Made by a program: the position numbers and the translations under genes
The notes under the pieces: generated by a model
The model's database searches: none
Told to the model about the DNA's origin: nothing
The model's input: only the letters and a program-made list of their open reading frames with translations
In this document: in pieces, positions 1 to 8,517 of the stretch
How the letters are laid out: each line of letters begins with the position of its first letter
How positions within the stretch are numbered: position 1 is the first letter of the stretch
DNA from: Alphaproteobacteria bacterium
GTDB lineage: Bacteria > Pseudomonadota > Alphaproteobacteria > Rhizobiales > Aestuariivirgaceae
Assembly (NCBI GenBank): GCA_024640405.1
Contig: JAHEFB010000011.1
Coordinates: forward strand, 1-43,353
Length of the DNA: 43,353 nucleotides
Direction: 5' to 3'

Positions 1-38
1 GATTGTCGGAGGCTCTAACTCCTGAGTAGGATAGAGCA

Positions 39-122
39 ATGACAAGCAAGACAACGAACAAGTTTTCCTCTGAAGTACGTTCCCGTGCAGTGCGGATGGT
101 ACTGGATCACGAAGGCGATCAG
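39..122 (+). pseudogene. IS3-family transposase OrfA, N-terminal fragment
   Basis: An ATG at 39, preceded by an AGGA ribosome site at 28-31, opens a frame reading MTSKTTNKFSSEVRSRAVRM and then VLDHEGDQ. This matches the start of the helix-turn-helix OrfA protein of IS3/IS911-type elements. After about 28 codons the similarity ends and a stop follows about eight codons later. The break coincides with the point where the opposite-strand integrase loses its own similarity, near 120. It is a short IS scar, not a working transposase. The terminal inverted repeats were not recognised. Confidence 0.7.
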
Positions 123-545
123 GTGAGCCGTATCTTTTCCCTGTAGCGCCCGTTTGTACTCCCTGACCGTTGAGGGTCTGAGATTGGGAATTGCGTAACT
201 ATCGATGAACTCGGTTCCGAGGGCTGCAAATGTGTTGGAACGCCGAACAGCGTCTTCAATTTTCAAGGCACGTTTTACCTCACGTGGGTCAATTCCAAGT
301 TCGGCTTCTTCCTTTGTACGTCGCGCCTTGTCCCGGGCTGCCGAGAGAGAAATGGCAGGATGCCTGCCCAAGGTGCTGCGGATGAGTTTGCTGTTCACCC
401 TCACCATGACGAACCAGGCTTTGGTGCCGTTATAGGACAGGCGCACACCAAAACCTGGCAGCAACTCGTCGAACCAGTCAACTTGGCCAGACGCTGGCGG
501 CTTCATTCTATCGACAGCAGCTACAGTAAGGCGTGCTCTTGGCAA
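120..545 (-). pseudogene. int: Truncated P4-type tyrosine integrase (N-terminal part)
   Basis: About 142 codons match the N-terminal DUF4102 and SAM-like DNA-binding regions of prophage P4-type integrases: the fold around GFGVRLSYNGTKAWF (residues 31-45), the TLGRHPAISLSAAR segment and the core-binding start LRPSTVREYKRAL. The whole catalytic domain, with its R-H-R-Y residues, is missing because the frame runs into the IS3 fragment near 120. The likely start is TTG at 545. Its 5' end faces a tRNA-Phe 3'-half at 709-753, the usual target for this integrase type, so this was probably the island's own recombinase and is now dead. Confidence 0.8.
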
Positions 546-708
546 CTCAGCACCTATAGGTAAAAATAGGTAACAAGACAGTTGAGTTATAGCGCGTTAT
601 GGCATGTTGGGGAAAGTGCTATATAAATGTCTGAAATTTGGATATTTTACCATATAGCTCAGGCGCACTGGTACTCTTTGAGTGTCAACGTTATCTTGCA
701 TACGCTTA

Positions 709-753
709 TTGAAAATCCGCGTGTCGGTGGTTCGATTCCGCCCCTGGGCACCA
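709..753 (+). mobile_element. Attachment-site copy: 3' half of tRNA-Phe(GAA)
   Basis: These 45 bases are the 3' half of a tRNA: anticodon loop TTGAAAA (709-715, anticodon GAA), 3' anticodon strand TCCGC (716-720), variable loop GTGTC, T arm GGTGG/TTCGATT/CCGCC (726-742), acceptor strand CCTGGGC (743-749) and ACCA (750-753). The matching acceptor 5' strand GCCCAGG and the 5' anticodon strand GCGGA are absent upstream, so no cloverleaf forms. A repeat that begins in the anticodon loop and ends at the tRNA 3' end, next to an integrase, is the standard crossover region of P4-type integrases. The intact tRNA-Phe should lie beyond the left edge, with the island between. Confidence 0.8.
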
Positions 754-1007
754 TTACCGGTCGGTCTATTCTTGTTACATGGGTTACGTTTTGTACTGGA
801 GGCATGGTTTACACTTTCTCCGAGGTGTAAGTGATTTGCTCGTTTCCATGGGTGTGCACATACTGCCATACGATAAGTCAGCCGGGCAAAGTCCGGTCAC
901 CACAGTCATCAAAAACAGCTCAGCCTGCGGTGATACCGGCAAAAATGTTCATTGCCCGCCTCTGGAAACTCTGGATACGGGCTCGTACATCAGGTTAAGT
1001 AACCCTC
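754..1007. other. Intergenic region upstream of korA
   Basis: This stretch lies between the tRNA-Phe scar and korA. It should carry the korA promoter, but I see no convincing -35/-10 pair, hairpin or small gene. It is probably the first native chromosomal DNA to the right of the island. Confidence 0.5.
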
Positions 1008-2879
1008 ATGAACAACATACAGCTTCAAGACGCGCCTCGGGCTGCGCAGGATACTCGTGAAACCGTCGTCGTGCGGATTGCCGGCGATTCAGGCGATGGC
1101 ATTCAGGTCGTCGGTGGCCAGCTTGGCCTTACCAGCGCCCTGTCGGGCAATGATCTCGAGACCTTTCCGGACTATCCATCCGAAGTGCGGGCGCCGGTGG
1201 GCACGACATATGGCGTTTCGGCATACCAGATCCATTTCGGCGGACGCCACATCAAGACCATCGGCGATGAAGCCGACATGCTGGTGGCGCTCAATCCGGC
1301 CGCACTGATCACCAACCTGGCGATCGTCAGGAAGGGCGGGCGGGTGCTGGTCGACAGCGGAACCTTCACCGCCCGAAACCTCGACAAGGCCGGTTACGCG
1401 GTTTCTCCGCTGGAGGACGGTTCGCTGGACGATTATCAGGTGATGGCGGCCGACATTTCCAGACTGACCCTGGAGGCCACGGCGGAGCTCGAGCTTGGCA
1501 AGAAGGCAGCACTTCGCTGCAAGAACTTCTGGGCGCTGGGGCTGGTCTACTGGATGTTCGGCCGAGACCGTCAGCCAACCCGGGACTGGCTGCAGCAGAA
1601 ATTCACCAAAGCGCCCGACATTGCAAAGGCAAACACCGCAGCGCTCGACGCAGGTCACGTCTATGGCGAAGCAATCGAGGCCGCCGGTGAAGCCACCAGC
1701 ATCGCGGTGCCGCGCGCGCCAATGGCCGCTGGCCTGTACAGATCAGTCACCGGAGCCGAAGCGCTTGCGTGGGGGCTGGCGGCTGCGGCTGAACTTTCCG
1801 ACCGAAAGCTGGTGTTTGCGTCCTATCCGATCACCCCGGCCTCACCGGTCCTGCATACACTCGCCCGGTTGAAGGATATCGGCGTCGTGACGTTTCAGGC
1901 CGAAGATGAAATCGCGGCGGTGTGCGCGGCCATCGGCGCGGCTTATACGGGCGGGCTGGGCGTGACCTCCAGTTCCGGACCGGGGATTTCGCTGAAGCAG
2001 GAGGCAATCGGCCTGGCGGTTTCCACCGAACTTCCGCTGATCATCGTCAACACCCAGCGGGCCGGTCCGTCTACCGGCATGCCCACCAAGACGGAGCAGT
2101 CAGACCTCAACCAGGCCCTGTTCGGCCGCCACGGCGAAAGCCCGGTGCCGGTGCTTGCCGCCCGGTCTCCGGCGGACTGCTTCGAGGTGGCCATAGAAGC
2201 CGGCAGAATAGCGCTCACCTACATGACACCGGTCATTCTGCTGTCCGACGGTTTTGTGGCCAACGCATCGGCACCCTGGCAACTTCCGAATATGGACGAG
2301 GTCGAGCGCATCAAGGTGAAGAACCATGCCGACCCGGAAGGCTTCAGTCCGTTCCTGCGGGACCCCGATACCCTGGCGAGGGTCTGGCCGGTGCCTGGAA
2401 CACCGGGCCTGGAACACAGGATCGGCGGCATCGAAAAGGATTTTGCCTCCGGTCACATTTCCTACTCACCCGAAAACCACCAGAAAATGACAGATATCCG
2501 GGCTGAAAAGATTGCCGGCATCGCCAAATCCATCCCTGCGCTGGAACCGGATCAGGGAGAAACCGGTGGCGACCTCGCCATCGTCGGGTGGGGGTCGACC
2601 TACGGGCCGATTTCGCGTGCCGTCACCACCATGCGGGCAAAGGGCTACAAGGTGTCCCATATCCACCTGCGCCATCTCAATCCGTTCGCCGCAAACCAGA
2701 CGGAATTGCTGGCAGGTTATGCAAAGGTTCTGGTGCCTGAATTGAATACCGGCCAGCTTCTGCGGCAACTGAAGGCCGAAGGTGTTGGCCACGCTGAAGG
2801 ACTGAACAAGGTGTCAGGGCAACCTTTCCTGGTACGCGAACTGGAACAGGCAATTGCCAACATCATGGGAGCGGTGTGA
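1008..2879 (+). CDS. korA: 2-oxoacid:ferredoxin oxidoreductase, fused gamma-alpha subunit (KorA-like)
   Basis: This is the large subunit of a two-subunit 2-oxoacid:acceptor oxidoreductase, most like 2-oxoglutarate:ferredoxin oxidoreductase, which oxidatively decarboxylates a 2-oxoacid with CoA to acyl-CoA and reduces ferredoxin in the cytoplasm. Residues about 18-215 form the gamma domain (IAGDSGDGIQVVGGQ, 24-38). Residues about 243-620 form the pyrimidine-binding alpha part, with YPITPAS (273-279), SSGPG (322-326) and RAGPSTGMPTKTEQ (351-364). The length of 623 residues suits the fused form. korB follows with a one-base overlap. No ferredoxin-like delta subunit is adjacent. The substrate (2-oxoglutarate or another 2-oxoacid) cannot be fixed from sequence alone. 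Confidence 0.93.
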   Translation: MNNIQLQDAPRAAQDTRETVVVRIAGDSGDGIQVVGGQLGLTSALSGNDLETFPDYPSEVRAPVGTTYGVSAYQIHFGGRHIKTIGDEADMLVALNPAALITNLAIVRKGGRVLVDSGTFTARNLDKAGYAVSPLEDGSLDDYQVMAADISRLTLEATAELELGKKAALRCKNFWALGLVYWMFGRDRQPTRDWLQQKFTKAPDIAKANTAALDAGHVYGEAIEAAGEATSIAVPRAPMAAGLYRSVTGAEALAWGLAAAAELSDRKLVFASYPITPASPVLHTLARLKDIGVVTFQAEDEIAAVCAAIGAAYTGGLGVTSSSGPGISLKQEAIGLAVSTELPLIIVNTQRAGPSTGMPTKTEQSDLNQALFGRHGESPVPVLAARSPADCFEVAIEAGRIALTYMTPVILLSDGFVANASAPWQLPNMDEVERIKVKNHADPEGFSPFLRDPDTLARVWPVPGTPGLEHRIGGIEKDFASGHISYSPENHQKMTDIRAEKIAGIAKSIPALEPDQGETGGDLAIVGWGSTYGPISRAVTTMRAKGYKVSHIHLRHLNPFAANQTELLAGYAKVLVPELNTGQLLRQLKAEGVGHAEGLNKVSGQPFLVRELEQAIANIMGAV

Positions 2880-3889
2880 TGAATGAATTCCCCAAAGCGC
2901 TGAAACCTGCCGACTATGCAACCGACCAGGAGGTGCGCTGGTGTCCGGGCTGTGGTGATTATGCAGTGCTGAAGGCCATGAAGACAGTGCTTGCGGACAT
3001 CGGTGCGAAACGTGAAAACACCGTGTTTGTTTCCGGCATCGGGTGTTCTTCACGGTTTCCATATTATATCGACACGTACGGTTTTCACACCATTCACGGT
3101 CGCGCGCCGGCCATTGCGACCGGGATAATGCTGGCCAATCCCGACCTTGATGTATGGATCATCACCGGCGACGGCGACGGGCTGTCGATCGGCGGCAACC
3201 ACCTGATGCACCTGTTGCGACGCAACCTGAACTGCCAGGTATTGCTGTTCAACAACGAAACCTATGGCCTGACCAAGGGACAGTATTCACCGACTTCGCG
3301 TGTCAAGACCCGTTCACCCTCAACGCCGGCCGGCAGCATCGATCATCCGGTTGACCCGGCCCAGTTTGCCCTCGGCAGCGGAGCCAGGTTCGTGGCCCGC
3401 GCGGTCGACACCCAGATCAAGCAACTTGTGGACGTGCTGAAAGCCGCGCACGCGCATCGAGGTGCGGCGTTCGTCGAGATATTCCAGAACTGCATCGTCT
3501 TCAACGAAGATGTGTTTGATGATTTCACCGCCCGGGACAAGGCAGCCGGCAACCAGGTTGCATTACAGCATGGCGCACCGCTGGTTTTCGGCGAGGATCA
3601 GACCCGGGCGTTGGCGTTCGATCCTCAGACGCTTGGACTGAGCGCCATTGATGTTGTACCCGGCGATCATAAGGGCGCGCTGGTTCACGATGCAGGCAAT
3701 CGCAATCTGGCCTTTGCGCTGTCGCAAATGACCCCGCCTGAGCTGCCCATGGCCATGGGGGTGCTGTATGACAACCCAACAGAGGTTTACGATGTAGGCG
3801 CCAATGATGCGTCCCGAAAACGTGCGCTGGTCGATGTCATGCGCAGTGGTTTCACCTGGACCGTCGAACCGGGCGCCAAGGCAAGCTGA
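2879..3889 (+). CDS. korB: 2-oxoacid:ferredoxin oxidoreductase, beta subunit (KorB-like)
   Basis: This is the thiamine-diphosphate-binding partner of the preceding subunit. Visible features are WCPGCGDY (residues 21-28, Cys22 and Cys25) and GIGCSSRF (Cys56), cysteines used for a [4Fe-4S] cluster in this family, then the TPP/Mg motif GDGDGLSIGGN (97-107) ending at the paired Asn (125-126), and the KGQYSPTS loop. The start was set at ATG 2879, which overlaps the korA stop as TGATG and has a GGGAG site at 2867-2871. A GTG at 2876 is the alternative. The 336-residue length is normal. The two genes form a translationally coupled pair. Confidence 0.93.
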   Translation: MNEFPKALKPADYATDQEVRWCPGCGDYAVLKAMKTVLADIGAKRENTVFVSGIGCSSRFPYYIDTYGFHTIHGRAPAIATGIMLANPDLDVWIITGDGDGLSIGGNHLMHLLRRNLNCQVLLFNNETYGLTKGQYSPTSRVKTRSPSTPAGSIDHPVDPAQFALGSGARFVARAVDTQIKQLVDVLKAAHAHRGAAFVEIFQNCIVFNEDVFDDFTARDKAAGNQVALQHGAPLVFGEDQTRALAFDPQTLGLSAIDVVPGDHKGALVHDAGNRNLAFALSQMTPPELPMAMGVLYDNPTEVYDVGANDASRKRALVDVMRSGFTWTVEPGAKAS

Positions 3890-3941
3890 CGCGCCGGAAA
3901 CAGTAACGGACTGGCCAGTAGCGGGCTTGCAATATCACACT

Positions 3942-4685
3942 TCACAAAACGTCCCACCGCTCGTCGGTCTCTCCGCGAAAATAGGCCTGGTTTGACATCA
4001 TGTCGTTGAATACTTCGGCCATGGCGGCTTTCTGTTCCGGTGCATCAGGGGTGAAGTTCAGGCCATAGTCTATGAAGCCAAAATACCGGTTGTTCATCCC
4101 GTCCACGCCAAGGTGCTGCAGATAGGATCGATTGCTGCAGCTCATCGGCATTCCACTTTTCGCAAGGTACTCGCTGAACCGGTCATCAAAATGAGTGCCC
4201 GTCGGCACATGGTCAACCACCTGCTGCGCCAAGTTCAGGCTCCACACGGTGCCGGTGGCGCCCAGGGTGCGTTTATGAACAAACGGTGCATTGCTGGGGT
4301 GAATGGGCGGATGCGAGCTCGAATTGTAGACAGACATCATCTGGTTGTCGCAAACCGGCCAGTTGAAGATCATCTGTGCCGTATCGGTGCGGGCGATCAT
4401 GTCGGCGTCGACAATCAGCAACTGGTCGGCGGATTGTGAAACGGCGAAGTCCTCGACAATCCGATGCGTTGTGCCACTGGCTCCCAGGCGCTGCGACAGC
4501 AATACCTTTCGCGCCCCAGGCAATATTTCGGAGATCACGGCGTCGGCCCGTACATCATAACCAGCATCGCAGTACACAACAAACTCAAGTAAATCATGCT
4601 GCTTCAACATGGCCAGTGTCGTGAGGCAATGGCGCAACAAGCCTGTTCGATCAAAAAATGGCGTTGCAATCCGCAATGAACGCAT
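3942..4685 (-). CDS. Glycosyltransferase-like protein (GT-A type)
   Basis: This 247-residue protein resembles small GT-A fold nucleotide-sugar transferases. It has an N-terminal beta-strand start (RIATPFFDRTGLLRHC), a mid-protein strand, and the likely metal-binding DxD in LIVDADM (Asp93 and Asp95). A downstream region has conserved-looking His and Asn residues (YNSSSHPPIHPSNAPF). There is no signal peptide or membrane segment, so it should be cytoplasmic. The start has a good AGGAAGG site just upstream. It stands alone, convergent with korB and separated from pqqE by about 525 bases. Donor, acceptor and pathway are unknown, and the family call itself is moderate. Confidence 0.6.
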   Translation of the reverse strand: MRSLRIATPFFDRTGLLRHCLTTLAMLKQHDLLEFVVYCDAGYDVRADAVISEILPGARKVLLSQRLGASGTTHRIVEDFAVSQSADQLLIVDADMIARTDTAQMIFNWPVCDNQMMSVYNSSSHPPIHPSNAPFVHKRTLGATGTVWSLNLAQQVVDHVPTGTHFDDRFSEYLAKSGMPMSCSNRSYLQHLGVDGMNNRYFGFIDYGLNFTPDAPEQKAAMAEVFNDMMSNQAYFRGETDERWDVL

Positions 4686-5210
4686 GGGGCCTTCCTGTCA
4701 CCGGCCATAACGGGATGAATTCGTTTGCATACACAAACCCGCACCGAGCTGTCGATTTGTACACCACCTGTGTGCGAGAGCAAGAACCCCGACAACGGTG
4801 TGGACAGCTATCGGTATTTCACGGGCAACTCGATTGATACTCACCGCAACACGACCGGCAGTGTTATTTCGATATCCGGCGGGCCAATCTTGCAAAACGG
4901 CGCTGCCAGCCAGAAGCGGTCATGCACGGCCCCTGCGCCGGCTTTCTGAAGCCGGCAGTCCATTATGCGGCTGACGTCTGACACTCCCTTAAGTCCGGGC
5001 ATGTGACCTGCCGACAAGCTTCAAACAGCTGACCCATGGTAATTTGCGGCCTTTTTGAGGGTCGGCAGAAGATGCCCGACCGGACTTTCGAGATATCCGT
5101 AAACCAGCGGATCTACTGGCGTTGTCGCCAGGAAAGGTCCCTTCAGATACGACACATCTTTCATTCTTGACACCGGTCACCTGATCAGCGTCGCCACATA
5201 AACCTGCAGC
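4686..5210. other. Intergenic region between pqqE and the glycosyltransferase gene
   Basis: About 525 bases with only short open frames that resemble nothing known and have no good ribosome sites. The one clear structure is a perfect 8-bp stem with a 4-base loop at 4937-4956, listed separately. It may contain the glycosyltransferase promoter. Confidence 0.4.
4937..4956. repeat. Perfect GC-rich hairpin
   Basis: GCCGGCTT (4937-4944), loop TCTG, AAGCCGGC (4949-4956). Neither strand has a T-run after it, so it is not a standard intrinsic terminator. It could still end or stabilise the pqq transcript, which arrives on the minus strand from 5211. Confidence 0.4.
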
Positions 5211-6317
5211 TCAGCGACCCCGATACACCAGCGGCGGTGGCGAAGACACCGCATCAAGTTCAATAACGGTGTCGAGCAATTTCGCATGCAGCGGTGACTT
5301 CGAACACACCGGATCAGTGGCGCCTGCATTTCCCGTCATCGCCATAGCCTGACAGCGGCAGCCACCAAAATCTATCGCCTTTCTATCGCAAGACCGGCAC
5401 GGTTCCTCCATCCAGTCAAACCCGCGGAACACATTGAACGCCTTACTCTGGTACCAGATGTCTGCCAGAGATTTGTCGCGTACGTTATCAAACTCCATCC
5501 CTTCAATGCTCTCTGCTGCATGGCAGGGCAGCACTCGTCCGGTCGGATCCACATTCAGGCCAATGCGACCCCAGCCGCCCATGCAGGCTTTCGGATAAGT
5601 CGCGTGATAATCAGCCGGCACATAATCGATTACCAGAATACCCTTTAACTGCTCGCGTGCTGCATCGACTATCCGTCGGGCCTCGGCATCCTGTAGTTTT
5701 GTAGGCATCAGGGCGGCCCTGTTTTTAGCCGCCCAGCCGTGGAACTGGACAGTCGCAACTTCCAGCCGGTGGGCACCCAGCTCCACCGACAGATCAATGG
5801 TACGCTGAAGATGATCAATGTTCTGTCGATGACAGACCGCATTTATGGTCAGCGGCAGATCGTGGGATCGGACCCAGCGTGCAACGTCCATCTTGCGGGA
5901 ATGGCCTCCCTTGTAGCCGGCAATGTGATCGGCTTCAGCAGCATCAGTACCCTGGATCGACAACTGAACATGCTCCAGGCCGGCCTGCGCCAACTCATTC
6001 ATGCGCCGTTCGGTCAATCCGACACCGGAAGTAATCAAATTGGTATAAAGATCCACATTGTTGGCAGCTTTTGTCAATTCTACCAGGTCACGCCTAGACG
6101 CCGGTTCTCCGCCTGAAAAATGGACATGCAACACTCCCAGTGCCGCCGCCTCACCCAGTACTCGCACCCAATCCCCGGTTGGCAATTCGCTCGCCTGTTG
6201 TTTCAGTTCCAGCGGATTGGAGCAGTACGGACATGCCAGAGGACATCTGTGGGTGAGCTCAGCCAGCATGGCCATCGGCGGGTTTGTGTCGGCAACGGAA
6301 TCTGTTGCTTCCATCAC
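5211..6317 (-). CDS. pqqE: PQQ biosynthesis radical SAM enzyme PqqE
   Basis: PqqE makes the carbon-carbon bond between the Glu and Tyr side chains of the PqqA peptide, with PqqD as peptide chaperone. The radical-SAM cluster motif is at Cys25, Cys29 and Cys32 (CPLACPYC), and FSGGEPASRRD follows as the SAM-binding GGE region. The C-terminal SPASM-type cysteines are seen in CMGGWGRIGLN, VLPCHAA, CRSCDRKAIDFGGCRCQ and DPVCSKSPLH, as in known PqqE. Length is 368 residues. The start is GTG at 6317 with GGAGG seven bases upstream; ATG at 6314 is equally possible. It overlaps pqqD and ends the pqqABCDE operon. Confidence 0.97.
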   Translation of the reverse strand: MMEATDSVADTNPPMAMLAELTHRCPLACPYCSNPLELKQQASELPTGDWVRVLGEAAALGVLHVHFSGGEPASRRDLVELTKAANNVDLYTNLITSGVGLTERRMNELAQAGLEHVQLSIQGTDAAEADHIAGYKGGHSRKMDVARWVRSHDLPLTINAVCHRQNIDHLQRTIDLSVELGAHRLEVATVQFHGWAAKNRAALMPTKLQDAEARRIVDAAREQLKGILVIDYVPADYHATYPKACMGGWGRIGLNVDPTGRVLPCHAAESIEGMEFDNVRDKSLADIWYQSKAFNVFRGFDWMEEPCRSCDRKAIDFGGCRCQAMAMTGNAGATDPVCSKSPLHAKLLDTVIELDAVSSPPPLVYRGR

Positions 6318-6610
6318 CTGTCAACCTCCAGCATGCGGCGCTGCAACAACTGCTGCAGGAACGCCTCCACATCTCCGGCAATAACATCCCGCGGCGCCTT
6401 GTAGTCTGCTGCAAGGCCATCAATGATCTCTGCCAATGTGCGCTTGCCATCTATACGCGACACGATTGCGATGGCCGTTTCTTCCAATGCCATTGTGCGT
6501 TCCGGACTCAGCAAAACCGTGCGGCCGCGAACTTCATCGCGACGCAGTCTGACCCCACGAGGCAATGACAGGCGCTGGTCGGCCTCCAGCACAGGAGTTT
6601 TTTCAGTCAT
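6314..6610 (-). CDS. pqqD: PQQ biosynthesis peptide chaperone PqqD
   Basis: A 98-residue protein of the PqqD (RiPP recognition element) family, which binds the PqqA precursor and presents it to PqqE. It shows the family's pattern: a basic beta-hairpin (LPRGVRLRRDEVRGRTVLLSPE), a linker, then helices with TAIAIVSRIDGKRTLAEIIDGLA and a Leu-rich C-terminal helix (VEAFLQQLLQRRML). It starts eight bases inside pqqC and overlaps pqqE, so it is free-standing here rather than fused to PqqC as in some methylotrophs. Confidence 0.95.
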   Translation of the reverse strand: MTEKTPVLEADQRLSLPRGVRLRRDEVRGRTVLLSPERTMALEETAIAIVSRIDGKRTLAEIIDGLAADYKAPRDVIAGDVEAFLQQLLQRRMLEVDR

Positions 6611-7352
6611 CGCCTGTTACCCCTTCTGTGCCGTCCCAGCCACCGGGCGGTATTCGTCCGGGTTCAACATAGGCCGAATACAGGGCATCAAGCTGCGACC
6701 ACAGCACATCTGTCTTGAAGATCAGCGCATCGGCGGCAGCATCCTGCTTTTCAATTGTGTCTGCGTGGCTCAATACCCAGTCCAGGCCAAATGCAACATC
6801 CTTCGGTGCTTCCTGGAGACGGTTTCGAAAATACGACAAGGAGGTTTCGTTGGCGAAAGCATAATGGCTCAGCAGGCCTTCGATCCTCGCGGCATGAATT
6901 TTGGGCGCGAACAGTTCGGTCAGAGATGCCGCGATCGCATCGAGCAGCGGCATGTCGCGCACAAAACGCACATAGGCATCCACCGCGAAGCGAGTCGCGG
7001 GCAACACGCCTCGAGCGGACGCCACGAAATCGGCGTCCAGCCCAACAGCTTCCGCGAGCTTGAGCCATCGGCGCAACCCTCCACCAGCTTCGAGTTCACC
7101 ATCGTGATCTTCAAGACGGGATCGCCAGGCCCGGCGCAAATCAGAATCATCGCAACGCGACAGGAATGCCGCATCCTTCATCGGAATGCGGCTTTGATAA
7201 TAGTACCGGTTGATCACCCAGGCCCGCACCTGCAGCGGCGAACACTGACCCGAGTGCAACATGGCATGGAATGGATGTTTGTCGTGATAGCGTTCGGCGC
7301 CGATATCACGCAGGCGCTGCTCAAATGCTTCCCGGGACTGAGGTTGGTTCAA
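6603..7352 (-). CDS. pqqC: Pyrroloquinoline-quinone synthase PqqC
   Basis: PqqC is the cofactorless oxidase that performs the final ring closure and eight-electron oxidation giving PQQ. The 249-residue all-helical protein begins with FEQRLRDIGAERYHDKHPFH and carries INRYYYQSRIPMKDAAFLSRC, the PqqC signature with active-site His, Tyr and Arg residues. The only sensible start is a TTG at 7352, overlapping the pqqB stop as TTGA and preceded by GGAGG with seven-base spacing. It is a good example of translational coupling in this operon. Confidence 0.96.
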   Translation of the reverse strand: MNQPQSREAFEQRLRDIGAERYHDKHPFHAMLHSGQCSPLQVRAWVINRYYYQSRIPMKDAAFLSRCDDSDLRRAWRSRLEDHDGELEAGGGLRRWLKLAEAVGLDADFVASARGVLPATRFAVDAYVRFVRDMPLLDAIAASLTELFAPKIHAARIEGLLSHYAFANETSLSYFRNRLQEAPKDVAFGLDWVLSHADTIEKQDAAADALIFKTDVLWSQLDALYSAYVEPGRIPPGGWDGTEGVTGDD

Positions 7353-8257
7353 ATCGCCACCTCCATGCCGTCGTACCCTATCTGCCAGCCCGACGCCTCG
7401 ACTTCACGGCGCGCCGTCGAGTCCGGACGCCACATCGGATTGGTGTTGTTGATATGAACAAACACCCTCATGGCAACATCAAGCGAGCTGAAAGCAGCGA
7501 TCGAGCCGTCATTACCGGACACCGGCATGTGGCCCATGCGACGACCGGTCTTGACGCCGGTGCCGGTGTCAATCATTTCGGTATCGGTAAACACCGTTCC
7601 GTCAAAAAACACCAGATCGGCCCCGCGCATACGCTCTGCCAGGGCTGGCGTCATCAGGGCACAGCCGGGAATATAGTAGGCGGTTTTACCGCGACCGGTC
7701 AGTTTGACTCCAACGGTTTGTTCGCCCTCCAAATCGGTTTGAACCTGCTCACCTTCAAGGTAAAGCGGCACCTTGCCAGGCACCGCAAACAATTCGGCGG
7801 TCAGGCCCGGTGCCGGTTCATAGGATTGACCAAGACTCACTTCGTTGATGGCGACAAGGTTTCGATCCACAACATTGAACACGGGGTTGGCGCTGATTAC
7901 CGAGATGATTTCCCGGGTTGCAAAAACGTTGAACGGTTGCTTTTCACGGATCACCAGCAGACCGGCGATATGATCAATGTCGCCGTTGGTCAGAGTGACA
8001 CTTGCAACCGGCGTATCACGCAATGACCGCGGGTGCAGGACAGCGTTGTCCAGCAATTGCTGTCTGATGTCGGGGGATGCATTGAATACCGCCCAATCGC
8101 AGCCATCAGAAGTAAATGCAATCGATGATTGTGTTTGCGGTACCAGCCCTGCATTTCCAGCGCGGGCATCCATACAATTTTCGCATCCGCAATTCCACTG
8201 CGGTAGCCCGCCGCCTGCAGCCGCGCCCAGAACCAGGGCGCGCAAATATTCGGTCAT
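7349..8257 (-). CDS. pqqB: PQQ biosynthesis protein PqqB
   Basis: PqqB is a metallo-beta-lactamase-fold protein, reported to hydroxylate the cross-linked Tyr-Glu intermediate. From ATG 8257 the protein has 302 residues with LRALVLGAAAGGGLPQWNC at the start, the structural zinc site CGCENC (Cys23, Cys25 and Cys28), LTNGDIDHIAGLL in place of the canonical HxHxDH metal motif, and VFFDGTVFTDTEM further on. ATG 8257 was chosen over the upstream GTG at 8272 because family members begin just before this strand and a G-rich site lies upstream. Its stop overlaps the pqqC start. Confidence 0.95.
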   Translation of the reverse strand: MTEYLRALVLGAAAGGGLPQWNCGCENCMDARAGNAGLVPQTQSSIAFTSDGCDWAVFNASPDIRQQLLDNAVLHPRSLRDTPVASVTLTNGDIDHIAGLLVIREKQPFNVFATREIISVISANPVFNVVDRNLVAINEVSLGQSYEPAPGLTAELFAVPGKVPLYLEGEQVQTDLEGEQTVGVKLTGRGKTAYYIPGCALMTPALAERMRGADLVFFDGTVFTDTEMIDTGTGVKTGRRMGHMPVSGNDGSIAAFSSLDVAMRVFVHINNTNPMWRPDSTARREVEASGWQIGYDGMEVAI

Positions 8258-8287
8258 CGCCGCGCGCCCCACTGTCAGAAAGAAAAA

Positions 8288-8383
8288 TCAGAAAAGGATT
8301 GGTTCGTCACCATCTGCCGGTGCGTACCGAGTGACTTCCATGCCACAACTGACTTCAATGAATTTTGGTGTTGTCCAGGCCAT
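8288..8383 (-). CDS. pqqA: PQQ precursor peptide PqqA
   Basis: The 31-residue ribosomal precursor of PQQ: MAWTTPKFIEVSCGMEVTRY followed by APADGDEPILF. Glu16 and Tyr20 in the motif EVTRY are the residues that become PQQ. An AGGA site stands upstream of the ATG. It lies 30 bases before pqqB and about 130 bases after the ABC permease gene, all on the minus strand. The C-terminal tail after Tyr20 is eleven residues, somewhat longer than in the shortest PqqA peptides. Confidence 0.96.
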   Translation of the reverse strand: MAWTTPKFIEVSCGMEVTRYAPADGDEPILF

Positions 8384-8517
8384 GTTTTCCTCCGCTTTGG
8401 AACAGCAATTTCTTGGGCCAATTTTTGCAGTTGGCCGACTGTTCGCCGTATTAAAAATAGACCACACTTTAAGGCTGCATACAAGCAATTGCCTATCCAT
8501 CTGACGGAAAACGCTGG

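Noticed and set aside
652..675. TAGCTCAGGCGCACTGGTA resembling a tRNA D arm, which with 709-753 could make a complete tRNA-Phe
   Set aside because: No GCCCAGG acceptor strand precedes it, the 5' anticodon strand is wrong, and the D-arm pairing is broken, so no cloverleaf forms.
1089..1658. Long antisense open frame inside korA
   Set aside because: It mirrors codon periodicity of korA and resembles no protein; similar antisense frames occur under most GC-rich genes here.
4725..4949. Open frame of 74 codons in the pqqE-glycosyltransferase gap
   Set aside because: No ribosome site, odd composition, no resemblance to a known family.
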